From: Actinomycetota bacterium
Lineage (GTDB): Bacteria > Actinomycetota > Thermoleophilia > Gaiellales > Gaiellaceae
Length of the DNA stretch: 41,932 bases
Direction: 5' to 3'
NCBI GenBank assembly: GCA_005883355.1
Contig: VAXG01000112.1
Location: 1 to 41,932 of the forward strand
The notes beneath the pieces are model-generated. The model saw only the letters and a program-made list of their open reading frames with translations. It was not told where the DNA came from and did no database searches. Positions 8,140-16,220 of the stretch are shown piece after piece. Position numbers and translations under genes: made by a program. The first letter of the stretch is position 1. The number at the start of each line of letters is the position of its first letter.

Positions 8140-8766
8140 CTAGGTGCCCGCCGGCGGCTTGCGGCGGCGATAGAGGACGATGGCGGCAATCAGCGCGATT
8201 CCGGCCGTGGCCGCGGCCGCGATCGTGAGTCGATCCCGGCCTGTCGAGCCGCCGACCTTCGGAACCGTCAGGCGGAGCCCCGACGCGGCCGCGAGGTTTT
8301 GCACGGCGACGATCGCCGCGTGGACCTCCTTCGTCGCATCCCGTCCCGGCGCCGGAAGCTTCTTCAGCACCGCGCTCGCCTTCGGATCGGGATCGCCGTT
8401 GACCGCGTAGCCGTAACCGTTCGGCATCACGACGAGCAGGCGACCGCGATACACGAACGACAGCTCGAGCCCGAGGAACTGCGAGTACTTCTCCGGCTTT
8501 CCGAAGAGGGAGAACGCCGTGCCGAGATCCGACGGGCTCAGGATCATCGCGACTCTGATTCGGAAGTGCTTCTGGTCTGCCTCGCGCAGCAGGGCGTCCA
8601 GCCGGTTCACTTCGTTGCGGTCGATCTTCGTCGTGAACGGCAGGAAGACGCGTTGCGTCAACAGGTAGTCACTGGCCGGATCGCCGTTCGCACGCGCAGC
8701 CACGGGAGCACACAGGCACGCCGTCAAAGCGCCGAGGACCACAAGACGCCTAGCCAATCGTGTCAA
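8140..8766 (-). CDS. TPM-like secreted, C-terminally anchored protein
   Basis: This is a 208-residue protein: signal peptide (RRLVVLGALTACLCAPVAARA), a soluble domain at about 45-165, and a C-terminal helix (IAAAATAGIALIAAIVLY) ending in a basic tail. The soluble part (DRNEVNRLDALLREADQKHFRIRVAMI, later GRLLVVMPNGYGYAV) resembles the TPM fold (YgcG/TPM_phosphatase), an extracytoplasmic domain linked to PSII repair and photosystem-like phosphatases, of unclear function in heterotrophs. The start is TTG 8766, inside the 3' end of the upstream 34-codon ORF. A start a few codons later is possible. It is the last gene of the copper cluster. Confidence 0.7.
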   Translation of the reverse strand: MTRLARRLVVLGALTACLCAPVAARANGDPASDYLLTQRVFLPFTTKIDRNEVNRLDALLREADQKHFRIRVAMILSPSDLGTAFSLFGKPEKYSQFLGLELSFVYRGRLLVVMPNGYGYAVNGDPDPKASAVLKKLPAPGRDATKEVHAAIVAVQNLAAASGLRLTVPKVGGSTGRDRLTIAAAATAGIALIAAIVLYRRRKPPAGT

Positions 8767-8854
8767 CCGCCAGAAGGATGACGACCACGCATGCTCCCAT
8801 TCCTGCGGCGAGGGCCATCAGGGAGGCGATGAGCAGGAGGGGAACGGTTTTCAT
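8750..8854 (-). CDS. 34-residue hydrophobic peptide coupled to copCD
   Basis: ATG 8854 overlaps the copCD stop as ATGA. The frame reads MKTVPLLLIASLMALAAG and continues as a single hydrophobic helix to a TAG at 8750. The 3' end overlaps the start of the TPM-like gene. The stop/start coupling on both sides, the start with two polar residues and the uninterrupted hydrophobic stretch argue for a real membrane peptide. It is too short for homology-based assignment. It could be an accessory subunit of the CopD-like transporter or simply a coupling ORF. Confidence 0.55.
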   Translation of the reverse strand: MKTVPLLLIASLMALAAGMGACVVVILLAVDTIG

Positions 8855-10581
8855 CCGGCTGTGCGGTCGACGAACGTCAGGGTGAAAGGCTGCTGCCCCG
8901 GCGGGGTGATCTCGAACGAGAGCGCCCAGTGTCCCACCATCACGAGCGCCGGGGCCGAACGCTCGTAGACCCCTGGCGCGTGCTCCGGCAGGACGTCGCT
9001 CTGACGACCCATCTCCATGTCGAGCATGGCGAACCCGGCGATCACGCTCGCATGGCGCACTGGATTACCGGCTTTCGTGATCTGAATCGAGAAGGTGTTG
9101 GGAGCCGCCGCTTGGTTCGGGGTGACGCGAATTCCGATCCGGTACCCGTTCTTGTTCACGATTTCCGTCACGGGCCCCGGCCCGACCCGGGCGATCGCAT
9201 TCCCGGCCGCTGCGAGCGCTTTCGCGGGGGGCGGCAGACTGGAGAGGACTGCAGCCGCGACAACTGCCGCAGAAATGAGCAAGGTCTCTCCCGACACGAG
9301 GCGGCGGAGCAGCAACGCCGCTCCCGTCCCGAGCTCGGGACGATCGGGGTACGCAGCAAGGCGAGGTTTCGTCCGCAGCAGGTTGACCGCAGCGAGCATC
9401 GAGGCCGCGCCGAGCAGCCCGATCTTCACGAGCAAGGCCTGGCCGTAGGACGTCTGCCAGAGAGACGAGAACGTCGGGAAGTGAATGATCGACGCCCCGA
9501 CACCGGACCCGATGAGGAGAAGCACCGACACGAACGCCGTGTTGGAGAACCGCGGGACGCAGACCGAGAGGCCGGCGACTCGGCGCGCAACAGGAAGGCT
9601 CCGCCAGAGAACGAGCAAGCCGATGAGGCCGCCGACCCACACAGAACCGGCCGCCAGATGGAGCCAGTCGAGCGCCACGGACAAGCCTCTCGGAGCTGTC
9701 TGTGCCGCGTGCCCCGACAGCCCCGGGACGAGCAGCGTCGCGGCAGCTGCCAGCAACGCGCCCACGGTTGAGAGAAGCTCGGCGATCGACCGCTGCGGCC
9801 GCTCGGGCCGGTCGACCCAGAGCGCGAGCGCAGCCGCGAGCACGAAGAGCGCAAAGGTGAGCTCGAGATCGAGATACCCACGACCGAATGCCGAGTCGCG
9901 CACGAGCGGCAGGATGTTCCCGAGGTCGAACACGCCGCGAAGCGCGAACTGCGCCGTCGCCATCACGACGTACACAGGGGTCGCGATCAATGCAATCGCA
10001 GCGGAGATCCCGAACGCGACCGACAGCGCGCGGAGGCGTGTCTCCGACACGCGGCGCACGACCGGGCGCGCGGTCGCGATGCGCAGAATGAAGAGGCCGA
10101 TCGCGGCCATGACGGACAGAAAGACGATTGCGCGCGCGGTGACGAGGCTCGGCGTGGCGGCGGTCTCCGAGATCGAGGGCACCGGAAACTGCGGCGCGGG
10201 CCCCGGATTGGGACCGACGGCGAAGGTGAACGCACCACGAACCGGATGGCCGTCGACCGAGATGACACGCCAGTAGACGAGGTACCACCCCTGCGCGAGG
10301 CGATGAAGCGGGACGACGAGTGTGTTGGGATCCGCTGCAGACCGTCGTGGCGACCCGGCGATCTGCTGCTGACCGGCCGCGTTCGTGATGGAGACGATCG
10401 CAAAACGCGGCTCGACCGCCTCCGAGTACGTCAGGAGGACCACCGGCGGCGGGCTATTCACGACCGAGCTCGGGAGCGGCGAAGTCCGCACCAGCACCGC
10501 GTGTGCCCAGGCGGCCGCGGGGAGCGCAAGCGCTCCCGCGGCCGCCACGACCAGCAACGCGATGCGCGTGCCCCGGGTCAC
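8851..10581 (-). CDS. CopC-CopD fusion with C-terminal YtkA-like domain
   Basis: This is a 576-residue protein in three parts. A signal peptide leads to a CopC domain that begins AHAVLVRTSPLPSS, with mature N-terminal His ligand and a distal DGHPVRGAFTF motif (about 27-125). A CopD domain with about eight helices spans roughly 150-450. An extracytoplasmic tail (about 470-576, NKNGYRIGIRVTPNQAAAPN to FTLTFVDRT) resembles YtkA. CopC binds copper and CopD is the inner-membrane import partner, so this likely handles copper acquisition for cuproenzymes such as the caa3 oxidase encoded in this window. GTG 10581 overlaps the ycnI stop. The third domain is less usual than the standard CopCD fusion. 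Confidence 0.92.
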   Translation of the reverse strand: MTRGTRIALLVVAAAGALALPAAAWAHAVLVRTSPLPSSVVNSPPPVVLLTYSEAVEPRFAIVSITNAAGQQQIAGSPRRSAADPNTLVVPLHRLAQGWYLVYWRVISVDGHPVRGAFTFAVGPNPGPAPQFPVPSISETAATPSLVTARAIVFLSVMAAIGLFILRIATARPVVRRVSETRLRALSVAFGISAAIALIATPVYVVMATAQFALRGVFDLGNILPLVRDSAFGRGYLDLELTFALFVLAAALALWVDRPERPQRSIAELLSTVGALLAAAATLLVPGLSGHAAQTAPRGLSVALDWLHLAAGSVWVGGLIGLLVLWRSLPVARRVAGLSVCVPRFSNTAFVSVLLLIGSGVGASIIHFPTFSSLWQTSYGQALLVKIGLLGAASMLAAVNLLRTKPRLAAYPDRPELGTGAALLLRRLVSGETLLISAAVVAAAVLSSLPPPAKALAAAGNAIARVGPGPVTEIVNKNGYRIGIRVTPNQAAAPNTFSIQITKAGNPVRHASVIAGFAMLDMEMGRQSDVLPEHAPGVYERSAPALVMVGHWALSFEITPPGQQPFTLTFVDRTAG

Positions 10582-11174
10582 GCCAGCGTGCGCCCCCCCG
10601 ACTTGCCGATGAGACCCGCGACCGCCACCACCAGCGCAAGCACTGCAAGCGCCAGCGCGACGATCCCGAGCGTCTTGCTCCCGCCGCCCCCGAGCGAGGA
10701 CTTCGCCTCGATCGTCGGCGCCGGCGTGTCCGCGGACTCAGGGCCGGACCAGTCCACGACGCTTCCGTCGGAGTACGTCTGCCGCACCGTGAACGCATAC
10801 GTCTTCGCCGCGTCCGTGGACGCGAGGAACTGGAAGACCGCGTCCTCCTCGGTGGGAACGTTGCCGCCGCTCCAGGTGACCTTTTGGATGACCGTGTTCG
10901 CGCCGGTCCCGGTGGTCTGGGCGTCTCGTTTCCAGCCCGGAGCCGGAGCGAACGAATCGATCGAGAAGCCGCTCGGCAGCGTGAGCTCGACCTTCGTCGT
11001 GGCCGCATTCGCCTTCTCGGTCGGCACGGCCAGGGTGAAGAACTGCCCCTTCTTGGACACCACGACGGGAGGGCTGACGACTGCGTGTGCGAAGACCGAG
11101 CCGGCGAGCGCCAGCGCGGCGCCTCCCACGATGAGCAGGACGGCAAGGCGCGTCTTTGCGCGCAACGGATTCAT
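10578..11174 (-). CDS. YcnI/DUF1775 copper-binding envelope protein
   Basis: This is a 198-residue protein with a signal peptide ending in SVFA|HAVVSPPVV. The mature N-terminal His is the signature copper ligand of YcnI (DUF1775). The domain runs through ANAATTKVELTLPSGFSI, GWKRDAQ and WSGGNVP. A Gly/Ser linker (SSLGGGGSK) and a C-terminal helix anchor it. YcnI binds Cu(II) through a histidine brace and a Trp, and it commonly accompanies CopCD. ATG 11174 follows AAGGAGAA, a good site. Its stop overlaps copCD, so copper delivery from YcnI to CopC is a natural reading of the pair. Confidence 0.93.
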   Translation of the reverse strand: MNPLRAKTRLAVLLIVGGAALALAGSVFAHAVVSPPVVVSKKGQFFTLAVPTEKANAATTKVELTLPSGFSIDSFAPAPGWKRDAQTTGTGANTVIQKVTWSGGNVPTEEDAVFQFLASTDAAKTYAFTVRQTYSDGSVVDWSGPESADTPAPTIEAKSSLGGGGSKTLGIVALALAVLALVVAVAGLIGKSGGRTLA

Positions 11175-11205
11175 CGATCATTCTCCTTTCGGTTCGAAGT
11201 GAACG

Positions 11206-11826
11206 TCAGGAGAAAGCGGGCGGCGCGCGCGACCGGCGGTAGCCCACGCGCCGGGAGGCGCGCGGCGGGCCCGCAGCGGGACGCAACTGAGCACTGAGCC
11301 ATGGGAGCTCCGGCGGCACCGGGCGCAGGAGTGCGAACGTCCGTCGCATCCACCGAGCGACATGCTCGGCAGCGGCGAGCAAAGCCGCGGCGACGAACGA
11401 GAGAGAGGTTGCGATCGGCAGCAGATCGCGGTGAACGGGGCCGAAGACACAGTGCATCCCGTGCCAGCCGAGTCCTGCGCGCCAGTGCAGGTACGCCTCG
11501 AACAGCCCGCCGGCGAGCGAGGTCGTGACCGAAAGGATCAGCGCGAGCGCGAACGTTCGAACAGGACTGAATCTAGGCCCCGGCTCTTCGAGCGCACGGC
11601 GCTCGAGCAACTCGCGCTCGCGAACGCCGAACGCGGCCAGCCAGCAGATCGCGATCGCGAGCGACGCGCCCAGCGCGACCGCGACGAGCGTGAGCATCGG
11701 CAGTGCCGGACCGCCGGCACGGTGCTCGAGCACGCGTGCGGCGGGGCCCGGCGTGAGCGCGTACGCAATGCTCCGTGCCAGAAGGACGACGAACGCCGCG
11801 GCGAGGATCCTGGAGAGCACTCTCAT
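11206..11826 (-). CDS. Four-helix membrane protein of the copper cluster
   Basis: This is a 206-residue protein with about four predicted helices: residues 5-22, 43-66, 91-112 and 133-152. The loop HWRAGLGWHGMHCVFGPVHRD carries four His, one Met and one Cys, which is suggestive of metal binding. The C-terminus is basic and Pro/Arg-rich. I do not recognise a named family. The ATG at 11826 lies within the terminal hairpin of the upstream intergenic repeat and has no Shine-Dalgarno sequence of its own. It is followed after 31 bp by ycnI. Confidence 0.75.
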   Translation of the reverse strand: MRVLSRILAAAFVVLLARSIAYALTPGPAARVLEHRAGGPALPMLTLVAVALGASLAIAICWLAAFGVRERELLERRALEEPGPRFSPVRTFALALILSVTTSLAGGLFEAYLHWRAGLGWHGMHCVFGPVHRDLLPIATSLSFVAAALLAAAEHVARWMRRTFALLRPVPPELPWLSAQLRPAAGPPRASRRVGYRRSRAPPAFS

Positions 11827-12013
11827 CGGCCGACCTGTGGCCGATGAGTGGGGGAAGGGGCGTAAGGGGAAACCGGGAGGTTTCCCCGCTCCTTCTCCTC
11901 AGCACACGCGGCGATCTCAGCGGCGCGTGAGCTGAGGCGACTTCTAAAGAAGGGGGCTCGTGGGGGAAACATGGTTTCCCCCACGCGAGGGAGCCGCAGG
12001 CGGACGACGTTCA
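11822..12013 (-). repeat. 192-bp hairpin-rich intergenic repeat, copy A
   Basis: The element runs on the minus strand from the TGA stop of the lipoprotein gene to the ATG of the membrane-protein gene. It aligns along its whole length with 25494-25684, with 27 differences including one gap (about 86 percent identity). Hairpins seen: arms GTGGGGGAAAC/GTTTCCCCCAC around CAT; arms GGGGAAACC/GGTTTCCCC around TCCC; a Gly/Ala-rich CTCAGC/GCTGAG stem; and a terminal CTCATCGGCC/GGCCGATGAG stem whose last ATG is the next gene's start codon. An open frame of 63 codons (GTG 12014 to TGA 11823) crosses it and overlaps both neighbours. No transposase or target duplication is visible. Confidence 0.85.
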
Positions 12014-12844
12014 CCTAACGACCAGGGTAAACGGGGCCGTGAGCACGCGCCCGTCCACCTTGCACTGCAGGAAGAGCCGCCAGGTGCCGGGGACAGGGAG
12101 CAAGACGCCGACGCGCAACTGGCCGGGCCTCGTCGCCCTGCCAGTGACGCGCGTCGAGCCCAGAACGCTCGTGCAGCCGGTCATTCCCGCAGAACAGACG
12201 TGGGTGTGGAAGTAGTCGAGTGATCCCGCCCGGAAGAAGATCGCGTGGGCCAGCGCACCGAACCACGGCGTAAACGGTGCCGGGGTACCGTCCGGCCGAG
12301 TGACGTCGAGCGTCAGAAACGCCGCACTGATCGCCTTCAGTCGGGGGCGGCTCTTCAGCGCAAAGCGATAGCCGGAGACAACCGCAGTTCGGTGGAACGA
12401 TCCGATGGGTGTCCTCGGGGCGGTTCCCGGCGCAGTGATCATGCTGAAGAGCTGAAAGTTTCGCAGCGGGCCTGACAGGTTCGGATACGCGTCGACGACG
12501 ACGCGGTACTTCCCCGGCGTCGGCAGCGTGATGGTCTCGCTGATCCGACCGGCCGCGCCGACTGGCGGGTGCCTGTGGATCAAAACGCCGAGATCGCTGC
12601 GCACGATGATGAGATGCACCCCCGTGTGAGGCCCGCTCCCGGTCCTGTAGCTGGTGAGCGGCCGGCCCGAGGGCTGATCGATCGTGAAGGAGAGCCGTGT
12701 CGGCTTCCCCGCGGCGAACTTGCTTGGAGCGAAACCCGCAAGCGCGAACGTTCGGGCGGCGCCGACCGTGAACTGGGACGAGCCCGACGAGCCGCAACCC
12801 GCGAGCAGCAACACCAGAACAGTCAGCACACTTGTGCGCTTCAT
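12011..12844 (-). CDS. Lipoprotein with two tandem HxH-type domains
   Basis: This is a 277-residue protein from ATG 12844, which overlaps the stop of the dioxygenase-like gene (ATGA). The lipobox LLLAGC gives a membrane-anchored lipoprotein. Two similar halves follow. The first has IVRSDLGVLIHRHPPVG then LPTPGKYRVVVDAYP. The second has AIFFRAGSLDYFHTHVCSAG then LPVPGTWRLFLQC. The repeated order, an HxH cluster and then LPxPGxxR in a beta strand, suggests duplicated beta-sandwich domains with metal-binding His. The second also has Cys and Met nearby. In a copper cluster a copper-binding role is plausible. I know no named family with certainty. Confidence 0.78.
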   Translation of the reverse strand: MKRTSVLTVLVLLLAGCGSSGSSQFTVGAARTFALAGFAPSKFAAGKPTRLSFTIDQPSGRPLTSYRTGSGPHTGVHLIIVRSDLGVLIHRHPPVGAAGRISETITLPTPGKYRVVVDAYPNLSGPLRNFQLFSMITAPGTAPRTPIGSFHRTAVVSGYRFALKSRPRLKAISAAFLTLDVTRPDGTPAPFTPWFGALAHAIFFRAGSLDYFHTHVCSAGMTGCTSVLGSTRVTGRATRPGQLRVGVLLPVPGTWRLFLQCKVDGRVLTAPFTLVVR

Positions 12845-13413
12845 CGGCGCAGCACGAAGTCGAAGCGTGCCTGGAAGCGGTGCTTCACGATTCGAAGCCG
12901 CACGAGCAGTCGCCGGTCGAAGAATGGGTCGTGCGCATTCAATGCGACACCCGGGAAGTAGAGCATCGTCGTAACCGTGCGCTCTCCCCGGGCGCGCACC
13001 GTCACATGGAAGTGCCGCGTGCGATTTGCATACGGCCCCGGCAGGATCGTCTGAAGCCAGTAGTGGCCTTTGGTGTCTGTGAACTGGTGACTCCGCAGCC
13101 GGACGCCGGTGTCGTCGTACGCGCCGTTCGCGTCCGCCTGCCAGAAATCGACCCGAGCACCTCGGAGAGCGCGACACGCACTCGTCAGAACGTATCCACT
13201 GAGTGTGATGCGCGTGCCGCGGGTTCCGGCCACCAGGACCGAGTGACGCTCGGGTGACGCCTTGAAGTGCGTCCCGCCGATCTGCCCCGGTGTGACGCCG
13301 AATCCGCTGCACGCGGCAATTGCTGCCGATGGCGAAACAGCGACCGCGGTGCACAAAGCTACTGCCAAACATGCGGCGACGACGCTCGGGCGCAGGTCCG
13401 GCACGAGCGTCAT
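12841..13413 (-). CDS. Secreted intradiol dioxygenase-like protein
   Basis: This is a 190-residue protein with a Sec signal peptide (VVAACLAVALCTAVAVSPSAAIA). The core has the intradiol ring-cleavage dioxygenase pattern GARVDFWQADANGAYDD, then WLQTILPGPY, then RTRHFHVTV. These supply the four expected Fe(III) ligands: Tyr in GAYD, Tyr in GPY, and the two His of HFH. Cytosolic family members cleave catechols or protocatechuate. Exported ones are less understood. It is the first gene of the copper cluster and is only 30 bp from the divergent MFS gene. Oxidation of an aromatic or another envelope role is possible, and the substrate is unknown. Confidence 0.85.
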   Translation of the reverse strand: MTLVPDLRPSVVAACLAVALCTAVAVSPSAAIAACSGFGVTPGQIGGTHFKASPERHSVLVAGTRGTRITLSGYVLTSACRALRGARVDFWQADANGAYDDTGVRLRSHQFTDTKGHYWLQTILPGPYANRTRHFHVTVRARGERTVTTMLYFPGVALNAHDPFFDRRLLVRLRIVKHRFQARFDFVLRR

Positions 13414-13443
13414 TGAAGCAACCGCACCGTGACCGGCGCCTGA

Positions 13444-14694
13444 TTGAATGACCGCGTGGCGAGCGGATCCCCGTCTGGCCTGCCGATTCGGCGCAATACG
13501 TTGATCCTCGCAGCCACGATGGCGGTCAACTCCGCCGTCCTCCAGTTGACCGCCGCGGTCTCGTCCCTGACCTTCGTGCTCGTGACCGGCGTGAGGGGGC
13601 TACTCGGCCTCGGCCCGGCGATCTTCCTGACGTCGTCCGGGTTGACCGCAGTGCCGGCCGGCCGCCTGATGGACCGCGTCGGCCGCACGCCTGTAATGAC
13701 CGCTGGTTTCGCCCTCGGCGCCGGCGGGTGCGCACTCACCGCTCTCGCAACACGCACCGGGTCGACCATGACGGTGATCGCAGGCTTCGCGCTCGTCGGC
13801 GCGTCGAGCGGCATCTCGCTCCTCATCCGTACGGCTGCGGGCGACATGTATCCGCCCGAGCGACGTGCGCGCGGGATCTCCTACGTCCTGTTCGGATCGG
13901 TCTTCGGCGCAGCTCTCGGCCCGACCGTCTTCGGCCCGCTCTTCGCCGGCAAGGACGTGAAGGCCGACGCTCTGACCGTGCCGTGGCTCGCGGCCGGCGG
14001 CCTCGCGCTGGTCGCACTGGCGCTCGTTCAATTCGTCCGGCCCGATCCGAAGCGAATCGCCGAGCTGATCGGGAGCCGAGACGACGTGCCCGCCGAGCCC
14101 GCCGCCCCGCTCGGCGAGCTCGTGCGTCGCCCCGGCGTCCGCTCCGCAATGCTCGCCGCCCTTGCAAGCTTCGGAGTGATGGTGTCGGTGATGAACCTCT
14201 CCGGCTACGTCGTCGTCGAGCACCACCATCACAGCCAGGGCTCCGTCTTCCCGATCATCGGCGCGCACGTCTTCGGGATGTACGCCCTCGTCCTCGTGAT
14301 CGGGGCGTTGATCGACCGTGTCGGACGTGCTCCAGCTCTCCAGATCGGGCTCGTCGTGATGGCGATCTCGACGATCGGACTGCTCTGGGTCGCGAGCGTC
14401 TGGGCGACGGCCGTGCTGCTGCTCGGCCTCGGGCTGGGATGGAACTTCTCGTTCGTCGCAGCAACGGCTCAGCTCGCCGATCGGACGAGCCCCGCCGAAC
14501 GGGGCAAGCTGCTCGGCTTCAACGACCTGCTAGGGGCGCTCTTCGGTGCAGGTCTCGCACTGCTCGGCGGGTACGCGCTCGACGCGATCGGTGTCGGCGC
14601 GCTGGCTATCGGCGCGACGGTCATCGTGGCCACGCCTGTGCTTCTGATCGCGCGGACGACGACTGCCCCTCCACCTGCACGCGAGCCGGCCTGA
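13444..14694 (+). CDS. MFS transporter
   Basis: This is a 416-residue protein with 12 predicted helices. The loop 2-3 motif AGRLMDRVGRTPVM (consensus GxLaDrxGrkxxl) appears at about 72-85 and its counterpart GALIDRVGRAPALQ in the second half. A cytoplasmic central loop (RPDPKRIAELIGSRDDVPAE) separates the halves. TTG 13444 is the longest start and GTG 13456 (VASGSPSGLP) is equally likely. Neither has a Shine-Dalgarno sequence, so the mRNA may be leaderless. The substrate cannot be told from sequence. It is probably a drug or small-molecule exporter. It ends 32 bp before the arylsulfotransferase-like gene. Confidence 0.9.
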   Translation: MNDRVASGSPSGLPIRRNTLILAATMAVNSAVLQLTAAVSSLTFVLVTGVRGLLGLGPAIFLTSSGLTAVPAGRLMDRVGRTPVMTAGFALGAGGCALTALATRTGSTMTVIAGFALVGASSGISLLIRTAAGDMYPPERRARGISYVLFGSVFGAALGPTVFGPLFAGKDVKADALTVPWLAAGGLALVALALVQFVRPDPKRIAELIGSRDDVPAEPAAPLGELVRRPGVRSAMLAALASFGVMVSVMNLSGYVVVEHHHHSQGSVFPIIGAHVFGMYALVLVIGALIDRVGRAPALQIGLVVMAISTIGLLWVASVWATAVLLLGLGLGWNFSFVAATAQLADRTSPAERGKLLGFNDLLGALFGAGLALLGGYALDAIGVGALAIGATVIVATPVLLIARTTTAPPPAREPA

Positions 14695-14726
14695 CGACAA
14701 CTCCCGACGACGTCGTGCACCTGCCT

Positions 14727-16220
14727 ATGCTCCCGCGCGTGAAGCTGGCCGCTTTCGTACTCGTCGTCTTGACGCTGCCGCTCGCAGGGTGCAATGACTC
14801 GAAGAGGACGAGCGCCGTCGAAGCGGGCACGACGACGCAGACTGCGCCGCCGCCCGCGAGGACGTACCACTCGCGGCCGGATCTGAAGCCGCCGCTCGTC
14901 CGGATCGGGACGGTGGCGCACCGCACCGGGCCCGGCTACGTCTTCATCGCCCCGAAGATGGTCGTGGCACAGGCCGGCCCGATGATCATGGACAACCGTG
15001 GCGAGGTGATCTGGTTCAAGCCGCTCAACACGCGGGGAGTCACTGACTTTCGCGTCCAGCACTACCACGGCAAGCCGGTGCTCACCTGGTGGCGTGGACA
15101 CGTCTCGAACGTCGGCGTGGGTGACGGCTGGTACGTGATCTACGACACGTCGTACCGCCCCGTCGCCGAGGTTCGTCCCGGCAACGAGCTCGTCGGCGAC
15201 GTACACGAGTTCCTGATCACGAAGAACGACACGGCCCTCTTCACCGTGTACCACCGGCTACCGGTCGATCTCTCTTCTGTCGGCGGTCCGAAGGAGGGCA
15301 GCATCTGGGACGGGATCGTGCAAGAGGTCGACATCGCCACCGGCCGAGTCCTGTTCGAGTGGCACAGCTATCCCGAGGTTGCGATTGCCGAGTCGTATGC
15401 GCCCCCGCCGAAGGCGAAGGCCGGAGCAAAGGCGGCGCCCTACGATTACTTCCACGTCAACTCGATCGATATGGAGGCGAGCGGCAACCTGCTGGTCTCC
15501 GCACGCAACACGCACACCGTCTATGAGATCGACCGCAAGACGAAGAAGGTCCTCTGGCGGCTGGGCGGCAAGAGAAGCGACTTCAAGATGGGTCCCGGAA
15601 CCACATTCGCCTGGCAACACGACGCACGACGCCACGCCGACGGAACGATCACCCTCTTCGACAACGGAGCAGCTCCAGCGGTCGAGAAGTTCTCGCGTGT
15701 GTTGGTGCTCCGAGCGAACGCCACGACGAAGAAGGTGACGCTCGTACGCAGCTATCACCATCCGAAGCGGCTCCTCGCGCCGTTCGAGGGCAACGCGCAG
15801 CTTCTGCCGAACGGGAACATCCTCGTCGGTTGGGGAGCGCAGCCATATGTGAGCGAGTTCGCTCGCAGCGGCGCGCTTCTGTTCGACGTCTACTTCGGAC
15901 AGGGCAAGCCTCCGGGCAAGGACGCCGACAGCTACCGCGCGTACCGTTTCCAGTGGCACGGGCACCCCAGAGATCGGCCGGTGGTCGTGGTGGCCGGCAA
16001 TACCGCCTACTCGAGTTGGAACGGCGCCACCGATGTGGTGCGGTGGCGGGTGCTCGCCGGGGCGGCGGCCGGTCAGCTGGAGCCGGTGCAGACCGTCGCG
16101 AAGAACGGCTTCGAGACTCCCATCCGCCTCACCAAGTCGGCGGCCTTCTACGCGGTGAAGGCACTCGGCCGCGACGGGAAGGTGCTCGGGACGTCCGAGG
16201 CGGTTACGCCTGGGCCTTAG
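14727..16220 (+). CDS. Arylsulfotransferase-family (ASST) lipoprotein
   Basis: This is a 497-residue protein with a lipobox (LTLPLAGC) after a short signal. The body is a beta-propeller-type domain with the phrases DYFHVNSIDM, VLWRLGGKRSDF and FAWQHDARRHADGTITLFDN. These are hallmarks of Arylsulfotransf_2 proteins, which in characterised enzymes transfer sulfate between phenols in the periplasm. The WQHDA His is a candidate active-site residue. Many actinobacterial members have no known substrate. The upstream in-frame extension to 13728 is only the shadow of the MFS gene. ATG 14727 gives a proper signal sequence. The stop overlaps the convergent MshEN gene by three bases. Confidence 0.88.
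   Translation: MLPRVKLAAFVLVVLTLPLAGCNDSKRTSAVEAGTTTQTAPPPARTYHSRPDLKPPLVRIGTVAHRTGPGYVFIAPKMVVAQAGPMIMDNRGEVIWFKPLNTRGVTDFRVQHYHGKPVLTWWRGHVSNVGVGDGWYVIYDTSYRPVAEVRPGNELVGDVHEFLITKNDTALFTVYHRLPVDLSSVGGPKEGSIWDGIVQEVDIATGRVLFEWHSYPEVAIAESYAPPPKAKAGAKAAPYDYFHVNSIDMEASGNLLVSARNTHTVYEIDRKTKKVLWRLGGKRSDFKMGPGTTFAWQHDARRHADGTITLFDNGAAPAVEKFSRVLVLRANATTKKVTLVRSYHHPKRLLAPFEGNAQLLPNGNILVGWGAQPYVSEFARSGALLFDVYFGQGKPPGKDADSYRAYRFQWHGHPRDRPVVVVAGNTAYSSWNGATDVVRWRVLAGAAAGQLEPVQTVAKNGFETPIRLTKSAAFYAVKALGRDGKVLGTSEAVTPGP

Noticed and set aside
6722..8143. 473-codon plus-strand frame
   Set aside because: Antisense to the cyclase/ATPase gene, low-complexity composition of a high-GC shadow, no recognisable motif.
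11823..12014. 63-residue protein encoded by the intergenic repeat
   Set aside because: Not listed as a CDS. The substitutions between copies are mostly nonsynonymous and the 5' part is frameshifted in copy B, so a structural element explains it better. Kept as a finding.
12011..13372. 453-codon form of the lipoprotein with a long N-terminus
   Set aside because: The extension overlaps the dioxygenase-like gene. ATG 12844 gives a lipobox and a 4-bp stop/start overlap.
13728..14726. 330-codon upstream extension of the arylsulfotransferase frame
   Set aside because: Arg-rich shadow of the MFS gene. ATG 14727 starts a proper lipoprotein signal.
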